Positions 9,910 through 20,130 of a stretch of DNA of 29,447 nt are shown here, one piece after another. Under the pieces are notes generated by a model. It saw only the letters and a program-made list of their open reading frames with translations, was not told where the DNA came from and did no database searches. Position 1 is the stretch's first letter; each line of letters begins with the position of its first letter. The DNA is from Haplomitrium mnioides (taxonomy: Eukaryota > Marchantiophyta > Haplomitriopsida > Calobryales): positions 1-29,447 of the forward strand of contig JBNGIS010033719.1 of NCBI GenBank assembly GCA_049999725.1, written 5' to 3'. The translations under genes and the position numbers were made by a program.

Positions 9910-11840
9910 AAACAAACAATTCTCCTATGTGGTGAGTATGCTCAATGGATGTAGGAAGGATTTTAGTGTTTCTTTCTTATTGGTATGTTTGTAAATTGTG
10001 TATGTGTTAATAATTCAAAGAAAAAAAAATGAGGAACAACATGAGGAATACAAGTTATTGATCTGGCAGCCACAACATCATTGCTCAGGAATCGGTCAAG
10101 AGATGGTACATGTTAGTAGAGGAAAAACAAAAAAAGCAGGTACCTGACATTGAAAGAAGGTGGAAATTGATGAAGAAAATACAAGGGAGTTGAAAATATT
10201 TTAGCGAGAAAATTTATTTTTTCTAGTGATATTGTTCGAGAAGTGAATTGAAGGACTAGATTTTGGAGATGCATACAACTTTCTTGTCTCTCCAAGGATG
10301 GTATGGCAAAAGCTTGATCTCCCTTGGAGGATGAGCATTCAAGAGCTCACTCAAAATGTTGATTTGAAGTTTGGTTTGGTATCAAAAATTCCAAGATGAA
10401 ATTGGTAACAAAGAAGCACAGTATCCTCTAGCTTACAGTGTGCGGATGACTCAGTTAAGAGGTGAAGATGGTGATAAGTGTGTAAGATAAATTGTAGCTA
10501 TTCGATGCTTGGATATAGTACTAGAGTAAAAAAAACAACAACAAAAAAGAAGTTGTCAATATGTCGATGATCGAGAAGAAGGTAGAGTTCAAGGGAATTG
10601 ATGCTCTTGGTCACAGGTGTTGAGGCAACCTCATGTACATAATTTGTGGAGGGTATGTATTATTGGAGATTCATATCAAAGGTTCAAGCATTGTCCAATT
10701 GTGAGTTCTTGAAGAAACGTTCTGGTTAGTGAATACTAATGTTTATTTCATCAACTTTCCCTCACATGTTTGTTTGTAAGTGTTATGTATAATTATTTCC
10801 TATCTAGTTGTTACATGTTTGTAAAGTCTGCTAATGTGTTGTGAAGTCAAGGCGCACAAAAAAAGGCCATCATAAAAAAAAAAAGCTTGCCTCTTCTTAG
10901 GTGTTGTTTCCATGTCCATTCGTCAGAGTGATCAACGTTCAAAGCATAAAAAAAGGGACTATGTTTGAGAAAGAAGTCTAGCTCTGACAATTGTATTGTG
11001 GTTTTGGCTGTATTTTAGTGTTGGAATTGTTTGTGATGTTGGTATCTCAGCTTAAGTTGTATCAACTAAATTTTGGCCCATTGGTGTCAACTCGACAAGT
11101 CAGTCTTGTTAAATCTTACCAAGCTATAGTTCTAGAATATGTTATTTTGTTAGTAGCATAGTGTGACTATCTCTTGTGCCTTACTGATTGAATCTAGACA
11201 ACTTGAATAAAGTTTGGATTTGCCCGTGTATTGCATAGATGCATGATAGGTTGTCATCAATTGGCTCTCCTCTCTCTCCCAACACCTCCTCATTATTATG
11301 ATGATTACTTGTTAGTAAGTCCGATGTCAACTCTCGCCCAACCTCATGTGTTCCTTCCGCACTCTCATCTCGACCCCGTGAATAAGTAGACTTACTTGTC
11401 ATTGATGGATGTAGTCTATGTTGGTAGCTGGTATTGGTTGTGATGTTTCCCCTACCACCAATTGTTTTCCTTGCTATCAATGTCTCGCACCTATCTCAAT
11501 CCCTGGTTCTGACTACAAATGTTGGTTGATTATCAGTTCCCATGTCAACTCTATAAACGGAGTCTTCTCACAACTCAAAGAAGAGGTGATTCTCTAGCTC
11601 TCTTGTTCTCCTTTTTGGAAATCATAGAGTGTCTTCACAAGCCGATGCATTGACCCCCTCCTCACCAGCTAGTGTGACCCACCAGACAAAACCTCACATG
11701 ATGATATTGTATTTGGTGGCGTAATATCAGCCAATTAGTGTCAAGTTACTGGTATGTCATTTAAATTGACATGTCACTCTTATATCCGATAGATAGTTGT
11801 CACGTTATTTGGGATGTAGTCCTTCCTCCTACTCATTCAT
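9910..11840. other. Non-coding stretch containing a strand-composition switch
   Basis: No gene is supported. A frame at about 10230-10430 (reading GLDFGDAYNFLVSPRM) stays open for some 60 codons but is not recognised. A - strand frame at 11181-11480 is also open without any domain. Near 10860-10990 the + strand changes from purine-rich to pyrimidine-rich. A-rich runs occur at 10021-10030 and 10870-10885. Confidence 0.5.
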
Positions 11841-11874
11841 ATTAGGAAGGAACCTTATTCAATTCCTTCCTAAT
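11841..11874. repeat. 12-bp perfect inverted repeat (hairpin)
   Basis: ATTAGGAAGGAA (11841-11852) and TTCCTTCCTAAT (11863-11874) pair perfectly around a 10-base loop. There is no T-run or other terminator context. It may be a terminal inverted repeat of a lost small element or a chance structure in repeat DNA. Confidence 0.75.
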
Positions 11875-12390
11875 CTGTAGTGATCTAGTGTTAGCCCAAT
11901 CTTCATCCTATCTCTTTTTCAAGAACCTTATCAAAGGTTCACAACTCTCCTCTTTTGGGTCTCGAGATTGTAGTTGGTTGCGTTTAACCGCCATTGACCA
12001 GTCTCTCCCTCTAACCAGTGGTTGTGAAATCCATTCGCTTGGTCCACTTGTCATTCAACGCTATTTTCAAAGGAGAAGTTGGACCGTCGTGTCTGGACAT
12101 TTCATATCTGTGATATCAAACCCAAAACCTAGGTCTCTTGATAGTTCCTCTAGCCAAATTTCAACCCCTTTCGAAGTTCTATCCCAACCTCGTACTATAC
12201 AACCAAAGATTGACCATGTTCGATATTAGACTTATTTGCTCTAAGAACTGTAGTTAGTTCAGAACCAATGATAGAATTCCAAAGTTGACCTTGCCAACAT
12301 CATGACAGTTGAAGTCCAAGCAAAGAGCACATAGACCAATCCAAACCTCTATCTTTTGGCTCCTTCACTTTGACTTGCAATCTCAAGCCG
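11875..12390. other. Non-coding DNA, possible degenerate repeat units
   Basis: The + strand frame at 11888-12229 is open for 113 codons but has no domain. The part at 12118-12200 contains words (CCCAAAACCTAGG, TTGATAG, TATCCCAACCT) like those of the 69-bp array to its right, so it may be an outlying part of that array. Confidence 0.4.
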
Positions 12391-12432
12391 CCCAATGTTG
12401 TTATTCAATAGGGTAGCTTGACCATCGCCCTT
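12391..12432 (-). repeat. Inverted repeat partner of 8840-8880
   Basis: The - strand reads GDGQATLLNNNIG, matching the + strand reading at 8840-8880. On the - strand the frame stays open from about 12438 to 12340 and then meets TAG. The midpoint of the pair, about 10.6 kb, lies close to the composition switch near 10.9 kb. Confidence 0.75.
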
Positions 12433-12455
12433 GACATATTGTACCGAAACCCCCT

Positions 12456-12960
12456 GACCCAAACTTCTACTAGATTCCAATTCCATTTCTTTGCTTGACG
12501 TGCGAGTGATAATAGAAACCTTCAAGACCCAGACTTTAGAAAGATTCTATCTCCAAATCTTAGTGTTGATGTTTGATTGATAGTAGAGTCTTCTTTGCTT
12601 TGAAGTCCAATTAGATTCAACTCTTGATAGAATGCTTTGACCCCTACCAATAGTATGAAGTGTTAGACTTAAGTTTTAGGAAGATTCCTTTCCTAATAGT
12701 GATCTTGGTCATCCTTTCAATAGTACGAACCCTAGACCAAACTTCTTGAGATACTCTCATCCCAACATATATAGTTAGTTCTCAAAGAATAGTAGAACTA
12801 GCAAAACCTGAATTTAGGAAGATTTCATCCTTGATTTTGCACCCATCTAATGTGCACTAATTATCAGACCCAAACTTGTACATGATTTTGTTCCCGACCT
12901 TTAGTTCTATTATAACCCAATGTCTAAACTCATGAAGATAAGAGTAGACCAATATGTCGA
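12456..12960 (-). repeat. Degenerate tandem array, period about 69 bp
   Basis: Units begin with a GACCCAAACTT-type word at 12456, 12526, (about 12602), 12666, 12735, about 12803, 12867 and less clearly about 12913. The spacing is mostly 66-70 bp. Units share the order (A)GACCCAAACTT, GAAGATTC, TCCC, and TTGATAGTAGA near the end. Divergence is high, so the array is old. It lies next to the inverted-repeat copy at 12391-12432. Confidence 0.65.
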
Positions 12961-13165
12961 GCCCAAGTCACAACTCTTAGATTTATCACGGGTAAGCACA
13001 GGCAAGTTGGCATACTTCTTGACATGAACTAAAGTCGTGAATGATCTTGAAGTTGAATCGTGGTATTCTTTTCATAAGTTTGAGTTGAGTTTGCGCATGG
13101 ATGAATGATAAATAAGAGTCATATGACATTTACAATTCTAGTCAGATTACTAGTAATGGTGCTAA
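12961..13165. other. Short non-coding gap
   Basis: Nothing is recognised between the 69-bp array and the duplicated block to its right. Confidence 0.4.
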
Positions 13166-13410
13166 GAAGCTTGCTTGCTACCTTTCTTGATCGTTTTCTA
13201 AGTGCATAATGCTTGCACTAGATTTTCCTATTAAGACAGGAAGTCGGCAAAGTCAACGGACAAGGCGCGTATGCTATGGCCATCATCATTGTTGAGGCAG
13301 GAAGCCGATGGCATAGGTGCGTACGCTACAGGTGGCGTCGTTGTTGAAGCTTACTTGCTACCTCTCCTATTTTTTTCCTTAGTGCATAGTAGCCACACTA
13401 GATTTTCCTA
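13166..13410 (+). repeat. Duplicated block: 65-bp repeat pair enclosing a 36-bp repeat pair
   Basis: A 65-bp sequence starting GAAGCTTGCTTGCTACC and ending CTAGATTTTCCTA at 13166-13230 recurs at 13346-13410, exactly 180 bp later. Between them a 36-bp sequence starting AGGCGCGTATGCTA at 13263-13298 recurs at 13315-13350. Both pairs are diverged, mainly by transitions. Confidence 0.8.
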
Positions 13411-14799
13411 CCATATTGTGCATTCGCCACCACCTACAAAGCGCTTCACAATATTTGACTATCACGACCATAGCCTCAATCTTTGCAAGTCCTCTCTGAT
13501 CATTGATTTATTTGGACCACCTAATTCTTGACTCATAATTCTGTAGTCAAACGCTAGCTTGCAGCAGACTTAGCCAAACTTAACATTACGCTTTAGACGG
13601 TCATCAACCACCAGAGTTTTGCCAATTCGCCTCCTTTATACTCTACCCACACACTCACCACTATACCATAATGAAACAATGGCATCATGGCCCCATCCCC
13701 CACTTCTATTGATTTTTTTGCTGCTTGCCAGCTCACACCAAGGTTTCCTTTGACTTCCTTTCCAATGTTATCATATGCAAAAAATGGATGATGCTTATGA
13801 TATGGATCTTGATCTCTTCATGTATTGTATTTGGTTGGAATTGATTGATGCCCTAAAGTGGTTGGCTATTTAGATCCCTTTTGACACCGTGAGCTTTGAC
13901 AATATCTCACTTGTAGCTTGTGAATGACTTTAAAGCTGCTTTCCTTTCTTTCAAATTCTACTCAAGATTGTTTCGCTTTACTTTTGTCTTTTGTCACTGC
14001 TTTTTCAATGTATGACTTGATATGATTCCTCCATCCTTGCCTTACACTTACCAAAGATTACGATAATATTTTTTTTGCATTACCAAATATTCTATTAGTA
14101 GTGCCTTAGTAGAACTTGCATTAGCCTTGCCTCACATTGTATTGGATTAGCTTTTGTCCTCTATTGAATTGCAGTAGCTTACCTTATACTTGTGACAAGT
14201 TGCATTGCGCCCCATTTCCCTGACCTTTGTCTTTGAAAATCCTACAAAAGAATAATCGATCCCTTCTTATTTGGTTGCACAATACCTTGTTGTTTTTTGC
14301 CCCAAAGTTAGATTTTTGATATTGTCGTCTTGGTGCCACCCTCTATTGCTTCCTATTGCTATTGTGGCCAAGGGCTAGAATCACTTGATGATGTTGTTCT
14401 CCCTCTTCTCTTCCAAGGCAATAAGCAACAATTTTTTGATTTTGACATCCGCTACCCAAAATACAACTTAATCATAACTGTGTATGAGGTAGTCACTCGC
14501 CACCCTTACTCGCCCTAACCATTACACTCACCACTCTTTGCAAGTTCCTCCTATTCCCTCACTTGCATCTATGGAGTTGCTGAAAGTACCTGTTGCTATT
14601 GCATCACTGATCTTGCTTGCCTCCCTCAAATTGGTCACTATTCCTATAACCATGGTCTTTCTCCCAGCTAAACCGTCTCGATATTATTGTCTGAAATTTA
14701 CAGCCCACATGGCTATGGATTGTGTCGACGTGGGTACTCATATGAACTGATTTCTTGCCCTTGTTGCTGCCACTATCAACCTTGATAATGTCCTTTGAT
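13411..14799. other. Non-coding pyrimidine-rich DNA upstream of gag fragment
   Basis: No domain is recognised. The words CTTACACTTA, CTTACCTTATACTTG and GCCTTGCCTCACATTG recur loosely between 13900 and 14200. It could be the decayed LTR or leader of the element that left the gag fragment after it. The open frames at 14330-14518 and 14538-14750 are unsupported. Confidence 0.4.
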
Positions 14800-15100
14800 T
14801 CTAGCTCCCAACCACACTTGATGGAGATGCCATCAGCTGGTATTTTCATGAAGTTGTTGTTATGGCGTCGTGGCTAGACCTTCAACTTGCCTTCCTTGAT
14901 TGATTTTGCCCTACCTATTAATCAATTCAAGGTTGTCATTAGCAAAAAATGAACTCCTCCTCCTACTGAAGATCAAACTGAATTTTTTATTAAAGGTCTT
15001 CCCAATTCCATTCAAGAGTATATTCTGATTCAGCATTCCTATATGCTTCAGCAAGTGATCTAATTAGCGATATTGTCTGAAAAATGTTGCTTTGTCTCGA
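14800..15100 (+). pseudogene. Ty3-type Gag fragment from a third element
   Basis: The + strand reads TLDGDAISWYFHEV, then SWLDLQLAFLD, then after a frame change EDQTEFFIKGLPNSIQEYI and HSYMLQQVI. This follows the retrotransposon Gag pattern of a (D/E)GxA-WY block, a W-x-F-F block, and a GLP-I-L-V block. Stops and at least one frameshift interrupt it. Its orientation is opposite to element B, so it is a separate insertion. The following open frame (15084-15308), rich in Ser and Pro, may be the decayed Gag tail. Confidence 0.5.
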
Positions 15101-16670
15101 GAGAATTGCATCCTCTTCATCCTTTGTTTTCAATGTTTCGAGGATATATTCATCCATACATGGTCTCTCTTTGACCAGTCATTTATCTTTGACTCCTCCT
15201 TCTATACCTCCACCCTCTCACCCAACATCTGATTCATTTGTGGGCTCTAACTTCAATTTTGAGGCAACGCTGGCCAAAGTTACCTCCAAACTAACTGACC
15301 AGATGTGACTCCCATGTTCCAAGCCTTATCCTTTTCAGATGTTGCTTTGAAGGCAAGGAGGACAGATTCAGAGCTTTCAGGTTCTTTTCTGAGATGGCCC
15401 CTTGTCAGTTATCACTTTGAGGTTTTAAAGATTCTCCCTTTCTTTACCAGCCTTTTTGTTCACCACTCACTCTCTTCTGGTTACACTCAGATCATTCACT
15501 CATGCAACCCTCAGTCCATAATTACCACACCCAACTTTACTTGTGTAATTCCTTTACTTTATTCCAATGGTCCAACTCTTAAGACCCTGGCATCTTGTAT
15601 GTTGTGGGGCAAAAAGGTGCTATGACCTACACCAATGAACAAATGATAGAGTACTGGACTCCCCTTCTCAAGGTTGCCACAAGACTGATGCAAATGATTC
15701 CTAACTAGCATAAGATGAACTAATTCCTAAGCTATACAACAAGATCAGAAACAAAGAGCATTTACCCCTATGATTACTTGGTTGTGTCAAGGGACTTGAC
15801 TCTCCTTCCAGAGCTATCCCAGGGTCTGCTCAACTGGTCCTGATCTGTCCTAGTCTAAAAGGTCTTTGAACTCAAATACAAAATGTAAATCTAACTATAC
15901 ACAGATCCACAAACACATTTACAATATGTACTGCAATAGGAATAGAGTCCTTGAAGGCCCTCTGGACTGATCTCACCAATAGATCCTTCTTTTTTGAATC
16001 ATTTGTTGCCTTCCAACCTTCACACCAACATCCACCCACACACCCCTCTCCAAATAGTTTTTCAACTTCCCTCGCGAGAAGCCCTGACTTTAGTTCCTCA
16101 AGCTAGGAAGAGGATTTCTTTCACTTCCACCTCTGGAAGACAGTCTTCTAGACTACATGTAGCCCACTCCACCTCGAGCCTCGACAGGTCTTACTCCACA
16201 ATGTGCGGGCACTAACACAGCCCCCCTCTCAACTCCACTTGAAGAATTACACCAGAGTATACTCCAAACACTCTGGGTGGGTTGATGCTTCTGCACAGGG
16301 AATGCAGAGACGACTCCAAGCTCCTCACTTGGTAGCCTCTTCCGATTTCTCAGTAAGCAAGAATCCCTTCTAGACTCTCGTATCGATCCACCTCTGCCTC
16401 TGGTCCACTCACGGGAATGAGTTCACTTGGATTGTCTGAGGCTCTAGAGCTCTCTGCCCAGCAAATCTCAATGCCCCTCCAGTCCACCTCCACCCCCGCT
16501 TGCCCCCCAGTGCGAGTTCACCCGCTTCACGTAGATTCTTACTAGATTCTAACTGTAGAGTTACCGTTGTACATCCACCCACACACCCCTCTCACCAATT
16601 TCCCTGTGTTGAGGTCGCTGTCGCGTTCTTAGAATGCTTGTGCATCAACTTGAACAAATTTGGAGGCCCT
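15101..16670. other. Non-coding pyrimidine-rich DNA with a 23-bp repeat pair
   Basis: No gene is supported. The exact 23-bp word starting ACATCCACCCACACACCC occurs at 16028-16050 and 16571-16593, 543 bp apart. Open frames at 15305-15625 and 15994-16215 have no recognisable domain. Confidence 0.5.
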
Positions 16671-18332
16671 TGATGTATACCCCCCAAGCGCGTGCTGATC
16701 TCCCGAGCCCTTCTCGTTGAAAGGTCGTTAATCTCGTTGGGCTCGGAATGGGAGGTTGCGACGCGTGTTTCGTGAGGTCATTATTCCCGTTACAACGGAA
16801 AAAGAGGTCGCGCTGCATGTCTTGTTGGTTGGTTGAGAAGCGCCAAGTACAACGGTAACTCTACAAGGAGTCTGAGGAATCTTGCAGGTTGAGATTTCGC
16901 AGATTCCCGTGGAACCAAGTCTGAAAGATCCCTCGGAATAGAGTTCTAAAGCGGAACTATCTCAGGAATCTTTGGAGATTCACCCGAATATCCTACGGAT
17001 CCCCTCTGAGTGCCACGTCATCCGAGGCCTTGCCGTCCGACGCCGTTTCGGAATCCCATTGTCATAAAAACATCACGTACGCCCGAGGCTCCCTTCGCTA
17101 AGTTGTCATCTTGCTTGCTATAAGAACTACAATGAGCTTCTTGAACCAACCCCGCGCATCCTTCGTCAAACTTTCCACTTCTCAGCCGTACCTTGTCGAA
17201 CTTTCCCACTCGTCCTCGCCGAGTCGATGATAGATCCTCTTTTCGACATTGCTTGCTCTTCCTCCGGTCGGACCTGCGACTCATCACCCTTTTGGCATTT
17301 ACTAACTCTTTGTCTGACCGGACTTGCAATTCATTACCCCTTTGGCTGTACTTGCTCCTCTGGTCAGATCGTTGATAGGTCACCTTTTCGGCTGATCCTT
17401 CTTGCCCTCCGGTTGGGCCTTCTAACGGATCCCTATTAAGTGGGCTCTCCATGTCAGAAGACAAATCGGAACCCATTTAACCGGGATCCCCACTTAGAAA
17501 GGCGGAATTCCATTAAGCTCTTTGGGCTCCGCCACCTCTTCGTGAAGACCCATGGGCTTCATGGAGCCGTCACGTCACTCGCGGAATCTCGTGAAGCGCT
17601 CTCGAGATGCCACATTTCCGTGGAATCCTTTGGAGCCCTCAGTAGACTCCACATTTCCGCTCAAACCTACACACTCGACGAAAGGGGTCGAACCTTTGCA
17701 GAGCGCGCTCACGCTTGCGGGATCGAGGCGTCCCCCGCCCCCTGGCCTAGCTTGCTCTTACAAAGATTGCGCCTCCTCCTTCATGTCCATGATCCGTGCT
17801 TCTGGTGTGTGGCTTCTGTAGGCACGGTTCGCGGTCCCTCTCTCTCCTGAGTGTCGTCGGATTTCGACTTTGTAGATCCGCTCTTCCTCCTTCAATCACT
17901 TTGCCTTAGGTGGGCGTTCCCTCCTCCTTGATTGGCTTTGATTCCCACATGCCCCTGTCAACACACAAGCTCTCGCTTGCCTAATTTGATTTTTTAGTGG
18001 TACCCACCTTCCTACTAGCGATCACTACTCCCTCCTCTGCTTCCGCCATGATCATGTCCTCCTCCACGGATCCATGCACTCTGCTCATACTTGTAACTTG
18101 AAGGATTCCTGCTACTCCCGAGGCACTCTTGCACTTACCAAGGCGGAATTGTGTCAATGCTGCTCTTGTTGGGAAGAATTCCGTGTCAGCACCTCAATCC
18201 GTTGGTTGACATAACTCCCCTTTTGAGTGTGAAGCGTCACCGCGAACACCCTTCTTCTCCCTCACTCTGCTGGGTGCCTCTGCTGAATGATTGTTGGCTT
18301 GAACTCTACAACTCCTGTAATACAATCCCACA
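16671..18332 (-). repeat. Probable 3' LTR of element B
   Basis: On the - strand a G8 polypurine tract (18345-18338) is followed after seven bases by TGTGGGATTG, a possible LTR start at 18332. A candidate end is ...GTATACATCA at 16671. The two ends do not form a good inverted repeat, so the boundaries are tentative. Inside are a GATCC-type unit (17467-17497), two CCACATTTCCG words 39 bp apart (17610 and 17649), and a tandem array of about 50 bp period. The stretch 17080-17660 follows the order of window positions 1-650. The 152-codon - strand frame at 17018-17476 is repeat-derived and not a gene. Confidence 0.55.
17225..17420 (-). repeat. Tandem array in LTR of element B, period about 50 bp
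   Basis: Four diverged units begin at about 17225, 17277, 17327 and 17370 on the + strand. Each has the form CG-ACTCATCACCCTTTTGGC followed by TTGCTCCTCYGGTC. The unit words CCAAAAGG and GGTGA also appear at the matching place of the element A LTR (about 460-510). Confidence 0.65.
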
Positions 18333-18337
18333 AAACG

Positions 18338-18345
18338 CCCCCCCC
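18338..18345 (-). promoter_or_regulatory. Polypurine tract, element B (G8)
   Basis: Eight G on the - strand lie 31 bp after the integrase stop (18376-18378) and just before the presumed LTR start. A polypurine tract primes plus-strand DNA synthesis in LTR elements. It is separated from the stop by the (AC)9 microsatellite at 18347-18364. Confidence 0.6.
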
Positions 18346-18346
18346 A

Positions 18347-18364
18347 ACACACACACACACACAC
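18347..18364. repeat. (AC)9 microsatellite
   Basis: Eighteen bases of perfect AC dinucleotide lie between the integrase stop codon and the polypurine tract of element B. Confidence 0.95.
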
Positions 18365-18375
18365 AAAACTTACCT

Positions 18376-19605
18376 CTACTGGCTAGGCACCTTTGATGGG
18401 GTCACAGTTGGGCTCTCTTCCTTTTCCTCCTGATTCTCATATCTTTTCAGCCTGTCGAAGTGCACCCTATTGGTGAACTTGTGGCCTTCCAGTGTCTCCA
18501 GCTCTACTGACCCATTCCGATAGAGCTTCCTCAGAACGAATGGCCCCATCCATCTTGTGTGCAATTTTCTAGGGAAATGCACAAACCTACTGTCATTCAA
18601 CATCACCAGATTTCCCTCCTAGAGGTCAGTTGGTTTGAGCCCCTTATCATGCTGCTTTTTCCTGAGCTCTTGTTGGTGCTCCAACCTCCCTTGGGCTAAC
18701 TCTTTGGTTTCTTTCAGGCCCTCCAACTGATAGAGCCTCTCCCTTCTGCTCTGATATTCAGCCATCCTCTCTTCCTCCAGCAATCTCTTGGTGGGCACCT
18801 CATACTCCACTAGCACCAATGCATGTTGTTCAAACACCAAAAAGTAGGGGCTACGGCCTATTGTGGTCTTGTAGGCCAAGTTGTAAGCATGGGTTCCAGT
18901 GAGCAGCTTGAGGTCCCAATCTGCTTTGTTCGCTATCACCGTCTTATTGAGGATCTTCCCCATGATCCTATTGGCTCTCTCTATTATGCTATTAGCCTTG
19001 GGGTGGTAAGCAGTGGTCCGCCTGTGCTTGATCAGGTATCAATTGGTCAGGTCTCGGATTACCTGATTGATAAAATGTGTCCCCTAATTGTTGACCAGCT
19101 CCAAAGGAGGCCCGAATCTGCAAAACATCTGCTCGTAAAAGAAGGCTACCACTGTCTTGGCATCGTCCTTCCGAGTTGCTCTGGCCTCCACCCACTTGGT
19201 AGCATAATCCGTGGCCAACAATATGTATCTATTGCCCTTCCAAGTGGAAGGTGCAATTGGCCCAATGAAGTCTATCCTCCACTTCTCAAAAGGTGCCAGA
19301 GGAATGATGGGCACCAGAGGATGGTGCTGATTTGCTGTAGGCCTCCTCGTCCTTTGGCACGTATCACACCTCTTCACCCAAAAATGCACATCCTTGTGCA
19401 AGGTGGGCCACCAATATCCTGCATCCAAGACCACCTTGATTGTGGTGTCGGCTGCAAAGTGGCCTCCCACCTCCTCTCCGTGGAGCGCTTGCACCACCAC
19501 TGTGGATTGATCCAACTCTAAGCAGCGTGTGATCATCCCGTCATACCCTCTCTTATGTAATATACCTTTGATCAAGAGGTATGGCCTTACCTTCTTGAGG
19601 AACAC
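18376..19605 (-). pseudogene. Integrase, element B
   Basis: The zinc-binding region is intact with the pattern H-x6-H ... CDTC (LHGEEVGGHF and KRCDTCQRT). The core gives WRIDFIGP with the first catalytic Asp, then TDYATKWVEA. The second catalytic site reads ELVNN-stop-GTHF where the family has SD(R/Q)GTHF: the Asp is Asn (19087-19089) and the next codon is TAG (19084-19086). The Glu is present in AYHPKANSIIERANR. A coiled, charged region and a GPY/F module (RWMGPFVLRKLY, then RVHFDRLKRY) complete it, ending at TAG 18376-18378. Another stop lies near 18619. All pieces share one frame. The loss of Asp alone would abolish activity. Confidence 0.92.
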
Positions 19606-19629
19606 AATAGCCTCCTCTCTACTGCTGCC

Positions 19630-20130
19630 TTAGGGAAGTTGAGTGGAACAAAGGAATTCGGTGATGATTGCGTAATTTGTGGCCCTCCCAACCTTCACTT
19701 GGAGTAGGTCTTCATCAGGGAATTTGTCACCCACCTCTTGCTGATTGACAGGTCCAGTAATCCTGGAAAAGAAATTTGCATTGCTGTGCTTCTTTCCGGG
19801 CTTGATCCTGACTTCAAAATTAAACTCTTGCAGGAGGAGCACCCACCTCACAATCCAACCGGTGACGTCTGGCTTGTTCACCATGTACTTGAGTGCATTG
19901 TGATCCGTGTGGAAGATCACTTTGTAATGCAACAAATAGTGCCTAAATTTCTTTAGGGCATAGATGATTCCCAACGCTTCCCAATCCTTGGCAGAGTAAT
20001 TCTTCTCTGCTGGTGCTAGTAGCCTGCTGGCAAAGTAGATTGGGTGATCACATCCCTTCTCATCCACCTAGGATAGCACTGCTCCAATGCAGAACCCAGA
20101 TACGTCAATCATCACATGAAAGTCCTTCCC
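19630..20130 (-). pseudogene. RNase H, element B
   Basis: The frame reads VMIDVSGFCIGAVLS, a TAG, DEKGCDHPIYFASRLL, NYSAKDWEALGIIYALKKFRHYLL, FHTDHNALKYMV and ends with HSNANFFSRI. This is the order of Ty3 RNase H, which removes the RNA strand during cDNA synthesis. The expected acidic residues are visible in VMID, AKDWEAL and HTDH. One TAG (where CAG is likely) splits the domain near 20068, and a stop near 19630 ends the open piece before integrase. Confidence 0.9.

Noticed and set aside
10230-10430. Exon of a host gene
   Set aside because: The frame is open for about 60 codons but has no splice context, no recognised domain and stops soon after; it looks like decayed repeat DNA.
11181-11480. 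99-codon - strand open frame
   Set aside because: No domain, no similar frame elsewhere in the window, and no upstream or downstream support. It could be a remnant but cannot be supported.
17018-17476. 152-codon - strand open frame
   Set aside because: It lies inside the LTR of element B and spans the 50-bp tandem array; the peptide is low-complexity and shows no domain.
18823-19521. 232-codon + strand open frame
   Set aside because: It is the antisense shadow of the integrase of element B, whose - strand reading shows clear zinc-finger and catalytic motifs.
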